Positions 5,027 to 11,189 of a stretch of 11,189 bases of DNA are shown in pieces (the stretch's first letter is position 1; the number at the start of each line of letters is the position of its first letter). This stretch comes from Flavobacterium sp. (GTDB lineage: Bacteria; Bacteroidota; Bacteroidia; Flavobacteriales; Flavobacteriaceae), in NCBI GenBank assembly GCA_003449615.1, contig DMHA01000047.1, positions 1 to 11,189 of the forward strand, given 5' to 3'. Made by a program: the position numbers and the translations under genes. Under the pieces are notes generated by a model that worked only from the letters and a program-made list of their open reading frames with translations, did no database searches and was not told the origin of the DNA.

Positions 5027-6811
5027 TTAGTGATGTAACACTTCTTCTCCTTTTTTCATTGGAACATTTTGTGGCACAAAATCCTCTTCGTGTGCAGGAT
5101 TACTGTAATCATAAGGCCAACGATGAACTTCTGGAATTTCGCCTGGCCAGTTGCCATGAATGTGTTCTACAGGAGCTGTCCACTCTAAAGTATTGGATCT
5201 CCAGGGGTTTTGAACTGCTTTTTTTCCATAGAAAATACTACTAAAGAAGTTGTACAAAAATACCAATTGGAATAATCCACCGATTAAAGCAAATGTTGTA
5301 ATTAGAACATTTACATTTTGCAAATCATCAAATAACGGAAAGTTGGTGTTGGTGTAATAACGTCTTGGCAAACCTGCTAACCCAATGAAGTGCATTGGAA
5401 AAAACACACCATAAGCACAAACCGCTGTTACCCAAAAGTGAATATATCCTAGATTTTTATTCAACATTCGACCGAACATTTTCGGAAACCAATGATAGAT
5501 TCCAGCAAACATTCCGTAGAGTGCAGAAATACCCATAACCAAGTGAAAGTGAGCTACAACAAAATAAGTATCGTGAACATTAATATCTAAAGTACTGTCT
5601 CCAAGAATAATACCGGTTAATCCTCCTGTAATAAAGGTAGAAACCAATCCGATGGAAAACAACATAGCGGGATTTAATTGCAAATTTCCTTTCCAGAGCG
5701 TAGTGATATAATTAAATGCTTTTACTGCCGAAGGAATTGCAATCAACAATGTAGTAAATGTAAATACAGATCCTAAAAACGGATTCATACCAGAAATAAA
5801 CATGTGATGTCCCCAAACAATTGTCGATAAAAATGCGATTGCCAATATAGACATAATCATCGCTCTGTATCCAAAAATGGGTTTACGAGAGTTGGTAGCT
5901 ATAATTTCGGAAGTAATTCCTAATGCAGGTAAAATGATAATATACACTTCTGGATGTCCTAAAAACCAAAATAAATGTTCAAACAAAACTGGCGAACCCC
6001 CTTGATAATGCAATACTTCTCCAGCAATATATATATCTGATAAGAAAAATGAGGTTCCAAAACTTCTGTCAAAAATCAATAGTAAAGCTGCTGATAATAG
6101 TACTGGAAATGAGATAACTCCAATAATCGCTGTTACAAAGAAAGCCCAAATCGTTAGTGGTAATCTGGTCATCGACATTCCCTTTGTTCTAAGATTGATT
6201 ACGGTTACAATATAATTTAAAGACCCCATTAAGGAAGCAGCAATAAATATTGCCATAGAGACTAACCAAAGTGTCATACCTGTTCCAGAACCTGGTATAG
6301 CTTGCGGCAAAGCACTTAAAGGAGGATAAATTGTCCATCCCGCCGATGCTGGTCCAGCTTCAACAAACAATGAACAAAGCATAATTACACTAGAAAGGAA
6401 GAATAACCAATAGGAAATCATATTTAAAAATCCAGAGGCCATATCTCGAGCGCCAATTTGAAGCGGAATCAATAAATTACTAAAAGTTCCACTTAATCCA
6501 GCGGTTAAAACAAAGAATACCATTATGGTACCGTGAATGGTAACCAATGCCAAATAAATATCATTTGCCATTACACCATTGGGAGCAAATTTATCTCCTA
6601 ATAATACATTAAATATTTTGAATGACTCCTCAGGCCAAGCCAATTGCATTCTGAAAAGCAATGACATAATTACCCCAACAACTCCCATTACAATCCCAGT
6701 AATCAGGTATTGTTTGGCAATCATTTTATGGTCTATACTAAAAATATATTTAGTAATAAAAGTGTCTTTATGATGGTGTTCGTGTGTATGTTCGTGAACT
6801 TCTGCTGACAT
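5027..6811 (-). CDS. coxA: Cytochrome c oxidase subunit I (aa3 type, A family)
   Basis: This is the catalytic inner-membrane subunit (also named ctaD) of the haem-copper oxidase. It reduces O2 to water and pumps protons. At 594 residues with about 12 membrane helices it is full length. Haem a ligands are H93 (TIHGTIMVFF) and H423; the haem a3 ligand is H421 (VVAHFHLVMG). CuB ligands are H286 (FLGHPEVY), H335 and H336 (WGHHMF), with the crosslinking Y290. The D-channel residues N112, D123, N130 and E288 and the K-channel lysine K364 are all present, so it is a proton-pumping A-type enzyme. The N-terminus is histidine-rich (HEHTHEHHH, 6-14). It lies 30 bp downstream of coxB, in one operon, and is closed by the hairpin at 4962-5005. 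No subunit III or IV gene follows. ActE of the upstream complex III cluster is the likely electron donor. Confidence 0.97.
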   Translation of the reverse strand: MSAEVHEHTHEHHHKDTFITKYIFSIDHKMIAKQYLITGIVMGVVGVIMSLLFRMQLAWPEESFKIFNVLLGDKFAPNGVMANDIYLALVTIHGTIMVFFVLTAGLSGTFSNLLIPLQIGARDMASGFLNMISYWLFFLSSVIMLCSLFVEAGPASAGWTIYPPLSALPQAIPGSGTGMTLWLVSMAIFIAASLMGSLNYIVTVINLRTKGMSMTRLPLTIWAFFVTAIIGVISFPVLLSAALLLIFDRSFGTSFFLSDIYIAGEVLHYQGGSPVLFEHLFWFLGHPEVYIIILPALGITSEIIATNSRKPIFGYRAMIMSILAIAFLSTIVWGHHMFISGMNPFLGSVFTFTTLLIAIPSAVKAFNYITTLWKGNLQLNPAMLFSIGLVSTFITGGLTGIILGDSTLDINVHDTYFVVAHFHLVMGISALYGMFAGIYHWFPKMFGRMLNKNLGYIHFWVTAVCAYGVFFPMHFIGLAGLPRRYYTNTNFPLFDDLQNVNVLITTFALIGGLFQLVFLYNFFSSIFYGKKAVQNPWRSNTLEWTAPVEHIHGNWPGEIPEVHRWPYDYSNPAHEEDFVPQNVPMKKGEEVLHH

Positions 6812-6841
6812 ATCTGTTTACTTTAAATTTATCTTGATTAA

Positions 6842-7993
6842 TTATTTCATTGCCATTTTAACAATAGCCACAGTATCTTTTGCTTTTGTAGAATCTGTAC
6901 CAACTCCCCCTTCAACAGGTTTTGGAGCATTGGCAGTTTTTACTTCCTGAACTAAAGTTGGTTTGTCGCTCAACCATTTTTTATAATCTTCTGGTGTATC
7001 AACAATCACTTTCATTTGCATATTGTAATGGGACGCTCCACAAATTTTATTGCAAAGCAATAGAAAATCAAATGTATAAGGATCAAGTGGAGCTTGACCA
7101 TTAGCGACAAGTTCTTTGTTTTTGGCTTCACGCAAAGCATTAATACTTTTAACTTTCTCTACCATAAAAGGTTTTGATCGGTATTCTTCGGAAGTGTAAA
7201 GAGGTTCGAAAGCAAATTCGGTAACCATTCCTGGTACACAGTTCATTTGAGCTCTAAAATGAGGAAAAAAAGCAGAATGCAAAACATCTTGTGAACGAAT
7301 CTTGAAATGTATCTTTTTTCCTTTTGGAATATGCAATTCCGAAACCACAATATCATCTTGTGCATTTGGATCGGACAAATCAACTCCTAAAGTGTTGACA
7401 CCCTCTATTAATCTAACATTAGCTTTACCAAGAACATTATCGGCACCTGCATATCGTGCAGACCATTTGAATTGTTGTGCATACAATTCAATTTCGATAG
7501 TTTCTTCATCTTCATCAACAAACATAATATCAACCCAAGCATACAATCCATATCCAATTAAAACTGCTAAAACAATAGCAGGAATACCACTCCAAATTAC
7601 TTCTAATTTATTGCTATCTGCAAAAAATAGAGCTTTATTCTCTTTTTTCCCTCTGTATTTAAAAGAAAAATAATGAACCAAAACTTGTGTAACTGCTTGC
7701 ACAATAAAAATAAGAACCCAAGTAATATTCATCAAATTATCAACAGTTTCGCCGTGTTTCGATGCTGAAGTATGAAGTACTAATGGACCCCATTTTATCA
7801 ATCCGTAGATTGTAAAAATATAGATAAAAGCAAGAAAACCAAACATCAAATAGCCTTGAGTATTGTTATCATCATCATTCGCTACTTGTGAATCATCGAC
7901 TTTACCTACTTGAGTCAAATCAAATATCTTAGTCAACTGCCACAATGCAATAGATAAAAGAACTAAAACTAAAATTACCAACAAAATCTCCAT
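6842..7993 (-). CDS. coxB: Cytochrome c oxidase subunit II with N-terminal membrane extension
   Basis: CoxB (ctaC) carries the CuA centre on the periplasmic face and passes electrons to haem a in CoxA. In the C-terminal cupredoxin domain the CuA ligands are H239 (DVLHS), C314 and C318 (CNKIC), H322 and M325 (SHYNM). The usual glutamate between the two cysteines (CSELC in Paracoccus-type proteins) is lysine K316. There are four hydrophobic segments (about 1-20, 48-68, 88-110, 133-156) instead of the usual two. The last two, with the KALFFADSNKLEVIWSGIPA stretch between and into them, match the canonical pair, so the first two form an extension. There is no cytochrome c domain, so this is aa3 and not caa3 type. 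The C-terminus (350-383) is low-complexity. The 383-residue gene precedes coxA by 30 bp. A strong terminator and an AT-rich gap separate it from actF, implying its own promoter. Confidence 0.95.
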   Translation of the reverse strand: MEILLVILVLVLLSIALWQLTKIFDLTQVGKVDDSQVANDDDNNTQGYLMFGFLAFIYIFTIYGLIKWGPLVLHTSASKHGETVDNLMNITWVLIFIVQAVTQVLVHYFSFKYRGKKENKALFFADSNKLEVIWSGIPAIVLAVLIGYGLYAWVDIMFVDEDEETIEIELYAQQFKWSARYAGADNVLGKANVRLIEGVNTLGVDLSDPNAQDDIVVSELHIPKGKKIHFKIRSQDVLHSAFFPHFRAQMNCVPGMVTEFAFEPLYTSEEYRSKPFMVEKVKSINALREAKNKELVANGQAPLDPYTFDFLLLCNKICGASHYNMQMKVIVDTPEDYKKWLSDKPTLVQEVKTANAPKPVEGGVGTDSTKAKDTVAIVKMAMK

Positions 7994-8059
7994 ATATAAA
8001 TTACTTTTTAATAATTAGTACCCGAAAATAATAATAAAAAAACAATATTTAAAAAATGA

Positions 8060-8089
8060 CAAATATCATATTTGCGCCAAAAATAACAA
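8060..8089 (-). promoter_or_regulatory. Candidate coxB promoter (TTG-N19-GATATTTG)
   Basis: On the minus strand TTG (8089-8087) is followed after exactly 19 nt by GATATTTG (8067-8060), one mismatch from TAnnTTTG. The TTG belongs to an overlapping TAAATTTG at 8094-8087, itself a possible -7 element, but its nearest TTG (8112-8110) is only 15 nt upstream. The leader would be about 60 nt. Confidence 0.3.
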
Positions 8090-8095
8090 ATTTAA

Positions 8096-8159
8096 CCACA
8101 CTAGCAAAACAAAATGTATTTATTGATTAAAAATAAATTGGCATTCCAGACTAGCAAAA
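8096..8159. repeat. Duplicated 14-bp motif CCA(C/G)ACTAGCAAAA, 50 bp apart
   Basis: CCACACTAGCAAAA (8096-8109) and CCAGACTAGCAAAA (8146-8159) differ at one base and are 50 bp apart start to start. Read toward coxB, the proximal copy ends one base before a TAAATTTG element. It may be a pair of regulator sites or a small local duplication. Confidence 0.45.
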
Positions 8160-8268
8160 TAGGGGCTAAATTAAATTCAAATTTAAATCCCTTGATATAC
8201 CAAATTATTCAAATTTTAAAAAACACAATAAATTCTTTAAAATAGAAAATATAATTATAAATGAGTGT

Positions 8269-8310
8269 AAAAAAAAGGCTGATTCAAAAAAAGTGAAACA
8301 GCCTTTAAAT
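8269..8310 (-). terminator. Strong intrinsic terminator after actF
   Basis: AAAGGCTG (8274-8281) pairs with CAGCCTTT (8300-8307). The stem is extended past one mismatch by TTCA (8283-8286) with TGAA (8295-8298). On the minus strand it is followed by a run of eight T. It lies just after the actF stop at 8328 and separates the act genes from coxB-coxA. Confidence 0.85.
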
Positions 8311-8327
8311 TATAAACTATTTGAATC

Positions 8328-9809
8328 CTAGTAATGAAAATGTTTACTTTCTTCAATAAATGGGTTTCGTTTTGGCAACAACGGTACTTTTGTCAATGCT
8401 GAAAAAACAACATAAATAAATAATCCAAAGAAGAACAGTACAGAAGCAATTTCTGAAACTCCAATAAACCACTGATCACCCACAGTTCCTGGCATAATCA
8501 TATTGAAAAAATCAATATAGTGCCCTAATAAAATTACAGTCCCTGCCATTACAAGTATCCAAGAAATACGTTTGAAATCGGTATTAATTAATATCAATAA
8601 TGGAAAAACAAAATTCATTACCACAGCTCCAAAGAATGGAAGGTTATACAATTCTATTCTTGTCTTGAAATAAGTAACCTCCTCTGGAATATTAGCATAC
8701 CAAATTAGCATAAATTGTGAAAACCACAAATAAGTCCAAAAAACACTAAAACCAAACATAAATTTCGCTAAATCATGAATATGACTTGTGTTCACATGTT
8801 CTAAATATCCTTTTGATTTTAAGTATAGGGAAATCAAACAAATAGTAGTTACAGCACTTACTATAAAACTGGCGAAAACATACCATCCAAACAAAGTACT
8901 AAACCAGTGTGGATCGACAGACATAATCCAGTCCCAAGACATAATAGATTCGGTTACGATAAAGAACACTAAAAATCCAGCAGACATTTTGAAATTCTTT
9001 TTGTAATAACTATCATCTTTTGCTTCATCTTGTGCCAAACAATTTTTTCTTGAATAATATCGGTAAAGATTCCAACCTATCAAGAAAATAGCTGCTCTGA
9101 TAATCCAAAATGGGAAGTTTAAATATCCCGACTTTGCTTCAATCAATTTGTCATGTGCCACTACTTCCGGATCTAACCAAACAAATAAATGATTGAAATG
9201 CAATCCGCAAAGTATCAAAAACACGAAGAAAATCACAGAACCAACAGGCAAATAAGCAGTTATTCCTTGCATTACTCTAAACAAAACTGGAGACCAGCCT
9301 GCTTGAGCCACTTGTTGAATGGCATAAAAAGCCAAAACACCAAGGGTAACTAACAAGAAGAAAATACAGGCAACATACAATGCAGCCCAAGGTTTGTTTT
9401 GCAATTGGTGTAAAACGTGTTCTAAATGTTCAGCGTGCTCTGCTTCGGCGTTTACTTTGTTTTCTTCAGTCCCTGCGTGCATTTCAGCTTCAGCATGAAC
9501 TGGTGCTACTACAGCAGGAGCTTCAACTGAATCATTAACAACAGTTTCTGTATTAGTTGCTTCATTTGAAGCTTCTACTTTTGCAGTGTCATTCACAACC
9601 TGTGTTGCAGCATGATTCTCATTTGCTGGAGCGTGTGCTTCGACAGCTTGCGCTGCTCCGTGACTACTTCCGTGAGCGTCTGCAGCAAGGAGTTTCTCTA
9701 CTGCTTGAATATCTTTGGGTGCATTATAAAAACCAAATCCAATTCCTAAAAGACCAACAGCCATTAAGATGAAAGAAAATGTTTTTAACTTACTTGAAAA
9801 TGTATACAT
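8328..9809 (-). CDS. actF: Alternative complex III subunit ActF (quinol:cytochrome c oxidoreductase membrane protein)
   Basis: ActF is an integral membrane subunit of alternative complex III, distantly related to the NrfD-like ActC, and stabilises the membrane core of this quinol:electron-acceptor oxidoreductase. The 493-residue protein has a first membrane helix at about 11-29 and then a long low-complexity stretch (44-134) rich in Ala, Glu and His, with ten histidines. Then come about nine more helices from 142 onward. Conserved-looking family stretches are FIVTESIMSWDWIMSVDPHWFSTLFGWYVF-type sequence in the centre and FWTYLWFSQFMLIWYANIPEE after it. The ATG at 9809 lies 27 bp after the actE stop. 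It is the last act gene before the terminator at 8269-8310. The insert is in frame with normal codons, so it is not a frameshift artefact. No haem-binding motif is present. Confidence 0.92.
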   Translation of the reverse strand: MYTFSSKLKTFSFILMAVGLLGIGFGFYNAPKDIQAVEKLLAADAHGSSHGAAQAVEAHAPANENHAATQVVNDTAKVEASNEATNTETVVNDSVEAPAVVAPVHAEAEMHAGTEENKVNAEAEHAEHLEHVLHQLQNKPWAALYVACIFFLLVTLGVLAFYAIQQVAQAGWSPVLFRVMQGITAYLPVGSVIFFVFLILCGLHFNHLFVWLDPEVVAHDKLIEAKSGYLNFPFWIIRAAIFLIGWNLYRYYSRKNCLAQDEAKDDSYYKKNFKMSAGFLVFFIVTESIMSWDWIMSVDPHWFSTLFGWYVFASFIVSAVTTICLISLYLKSKGYLEHVNTSHIHDLAKFMFGFSVFWTYLWFSQFMLIWYANIPEEVTYFKTRIELYNLPFFGAVVMNFVFPLLILINTDFKRISWILVMAGTVILLGHYIDFFNMIMPGTVGDQWFIGVSEIASVLFFFGLFIYVVFSALTKVPLLPKRNPFIEESKHFHY

Positions 9810-9836
9810 ATCTATTACGATCAGTTTGTTCTACAA

Positions 9837-10388
9837 TTATAATTTACTTTTAAGCTCCATCACATACGCTGAAACCATCCAACGCTCTTTTTTGCTCAGC
9901 TGATTGGCGTGCGAACCCATTAAATTAAGACCATACGTTTGAACATGAAAAATACTGCCTTCGTTTATGACCCTGTCTTTATAATTAGGAACTCCCAAAA
10001 ATTTACCTTGAGTAACCAGTTTCCCTTGTCCGTTACCACCAACTCCATGACAAATGGCACAATAAATTTCATATAAAGCTTTTGCTTTTTCCATATCTTT
10101 TGCAGATAATGTTCCTAGTGGCGATTTCAAATTCGCTGCTTTAACGGCAATCAAAGCCTCAGGCGTATCTGGATACTCATACACTTCAAAACCTCTATTG
10201 ATGCTTCCTTCCGCAGGAAGTTGCCCTTCTTTACCACCCTTAAAAACTTCGGCTTGAGAATAAGTATTGTAACTTACTGGCTCATACATATTTGGCATGT
10301 ATTGATAGTTTGGTTGCGAATCGTCTTTACAAGACGAAACCAAAATAGTAATACCTACTAAAAGTGCTATTTTATATATGCTTTTCAT
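9837..10388 (-). CDS. actE: Alternative complex III subunit ActE, monohaem cytochrome c lipoprotein
   Basis: ActE carries electrons out of alternative complex III toward the cytochrome oxidase. It is exported: a signal peptide (1-19) ends in the lipobox LVSSC, so C20 should be lipidated and anchor the protein on the periplasmic side. The single haem c motif is CAICH (C110, C113, H114), and M157 in GLNLMGSHANQLS is the likely sixth ligand. The GFEVYEYPDTPEALIAVKAA segment before the haem domain is typical of the family. The 183-residue length is normal. The gene is 3 bp downstream of the actD stop and 27 bp upstream of actF, in one operon. Because the adjacent CoxB has no cytochrome c domain of its own, ActE is the natural donor to its CuA site. 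Confidence 0.95.
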   Translation of the reverse strand: MKSIYKIALLVGITILVSSCKDDSQPNYQYMPNMYEPVSYNTYSQAEVFKGGKEGQLPAEGSINRGFEVYEYPDTPEALIAVKAANLKSPLGTLSAKDMEKAKALYEIYCAICHGVGGNGQGKLVTQGKFLGVPNYKDRVINEGSIFHVQTYGLNLMGSHANQLSKKERWMVSAYVMELKSKL

Positions 10389-10391
10389 ATA

Positions 10392-10916
10392 TTAATGCTT
10401 ATCGATTACTTTAACTTCTACTGCTCCTGTATTTTCGAAAAAAGAAACCAATTCTTTTTCGTTATCGTTTACTGCTACTTCCATCAAAAAATGGTCATCG
10501 GTAGTACGAACATCTGGATTTTCTGCTTCTTTAAATGGCCACAATCTACTTCTCATATAGAAAGTAATAACCATTAAGTGAGCGGCAAAAAAAACGGTTT
10601 CTTCAAACATAATTGGCACAAAGGCAGGCATATTTTCAATATAACTAAAACTTGGTTTACCCCCAATATCTTGTGGCCAATCTTGAATCATTATATAATT
10701 CATCATCCAAGTTCCAAATGAGATACCTATGCAACCATAAATAAAAGCACAAATAGCTAATCTTGTTGGTGCCAATCCCATTGCTTTGTCCAATCCGTGA
10801 ACCGGAAATGGTGTAAAAACTTCTTCTATATGATGATGAGCTGCACGTGTTTTCTTTACGGCATCCATCAATATATCATCGTCATTATAAATGGCGTGTA
10901 TTACTTTATTACTCAT
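10392..10916 (-). CDS. actD: Alternative complex III subunit ActD (DUF3341)
   Basis: ActD is a small membrane subunit of alternative complex III with no cofactor. The 174-residue protein matches the DUF3341 family. A soluble N-terminal part ([20 protein letters not shown], with the [17 protein letters not shown] segment at about 32-48) precedes two membrane helices at about 52-75 and 98-120, and a polar tail follows. The N-terminal domain sequence (the DAV...TPFPVHGLD pattern) is the family hallmark. The ATG at 10916 lies inside the end of actC (8-nt overlap), which suggests translational coupling. actE follows after 3 bp. All of this fits the actABCDEF order. Confidence 0.94.
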   Translation of the reverse strand: MSNKVIHAIYNDDDILMDAVKKTRAAHHHIEEVFTPFPVHGLDKAMGLAPTRLAICAFIYGCIGISFGTWMMNYIMIQDWPQDIGGKPSFSYIENMPAFVPIMFEETVFFAAHLMVITFYMRSRLWPFKEAENPDVRTTDDHFLMEVAVNDNEKELVSFFENTGAVEVKVIDKH

Positions 10917-11189
10917 GGTGTGAATCTTTTTTTGCTGCTCTCGCTTTTATAAAATTATCTCCAGTTCCTTTCAAAATTGTTTTTACTTCTGCTTGAGCAA
11001 TCACTGGGAATGTTCTGGCGTACAATAAAAATAAGACGAAGAAGAAACCAATTGTTCCAATGAAAATTCCAATATCGACAAATGTTGGCGAAAACATTGT
11101 CCAAGATGAAGGAAGGTAATCTCTGTGCAACGAAGTTACGATAATCACAAACCTTTCGAACCACATTCCAATATTTACTACTATAGAAA
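10909..11189 (-). CDS. actC: Alternative complex III subunit ActC, NrfD-like (3' part only)
   Basis: Only the last 93 codons are present. The frame stays open to the right edge, so the methionine at 11166 is internal and not the start. The sequence reads [20 protein letters not shown] and continues DYLPSSW, the well-conserved C-terminal part of ActC. A final membrane helix follows (roughly [22 protein letters not shown]) and then a charged tail ending in DSHHE. ActC is a polytopic NrfD/PsrC-like subunit thought to hold the quinol site and to couple oxidation to proton movement. The stop codon overlaps the actD start by 8 nt. actA and actB are expected upstream, outside the window. Confidence 0.93.
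   Translation of the reverse strand, partial: SIVVNIGMWFERFVIIVTSLHRDYLPSSWTMFSPTFVDIGIFIGTIGFFFVLFLLYARTFPVIAQAEVKTILKGTGDNFIKARAAKKDSHHE

Larger units (their letters stand above)
7994..8268. other. AT-rich upstream region of coxB
   Basis: I see no gene in this stretch. It is very AT-rich and, on the minus strand, should hold the coxB-coxA promoter and a long leader. It contains two exact TAnnTTTG elements (TAAATTTG at 8087-8094 and 8178-8185) and a duplicated 14-bp motif. The poor -33 boxes and the strong A/T bias make any single promoter call uncertain. Confidence 0.5.

Noticed and set aside
4966..5244. Plus-strand open frame (92 codons) over the end of coxA
   Set aside because: It begins inside the terminator stem and lies antisense to the conserved coxA C-terminus; its sequence looks like a frame shadow.
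7302..7673. Plus-strand open frame (123 codons) antisense to coxB
   Set aside because: It is antisense to the CuA domain and preceding helices, with composition typical of a shadow frame and no initiation signal.
10955..11164. Second minus-strand frame overlapping the end of actC
   Set aside because: actC in the other frame matches the conserved family C-terminus, while this frame resembles nothing known to me.

Overview
The window looks like chromosomal DNA of a Flavobacterium or close relative (Bacteroidota, Flavobacteriia). The DNA is AT-rich. Promoter-like sites fit the Bacteroidota pattern (TTG, then TAnnTTTG) instead of TTGACA/TATAAT. Most starts lack a Shine-Dalgarno. The primary sigma factor is the short type without region 1.1, and the respiratory genes are alternative complex III followed by an aa3-type oxidase, an arrangement typical of this group. 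The genus is my inference from family knowledge.

Layout. Bases 1-82 hold a bidirectional terminator-like hairpin. At 83-703 (minus) is a pRiA4b ORF-3-like / IS1096-passenger-like protein, divergent from rpoD (822-1685, plus). A 398-bp gap (1686-2083) is packed with intergenic repeats: a 14-bp tandem array with its inverted copy, a short palindrome, two near-identical terminators and a GC-rich nested hairpin. It ends in the promoters of rpe (2084-2740, plus). On the minus strand follow ruvB (3909-4931) and, downstream of it, queG (2882-3757), whose natural ATG seems to be missing. Their spacer holds a hexanucleotide microsatellite and a 14-bp repeat.

The right half (5027-11189, all minus) is a respiratory locus. 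In transcription order it reads actC (partial, runs off the window), actD, actE, actF, a strong terminator, a 275-bp AT-rich gap, then coxB and coxA, closed by another strong terminator. actA and actB are expected just beyond the right edge. Alternative complex III oxidises menaquinol and passes electrons through cytochrome c domains, including the monoheme lipoprotein ActE, to the CuA site of CoxB and on to the haem a3/CuB site of CoxA, which reduces oxygen and pumps protons. Subunits III and IV of the oxidase are not in the window.

I found no defence system, toxin-antitoxin pair, CRISPR array, complete mobile element, tRNA or rRNA. The genes are core functions. The more unusual signals are the queG start, the dense repeat island after rpoD, the possible leaderless start of ruvB, the duplicated motif upstream of coxB, and lineage-type extensions in CoxB and ActF.
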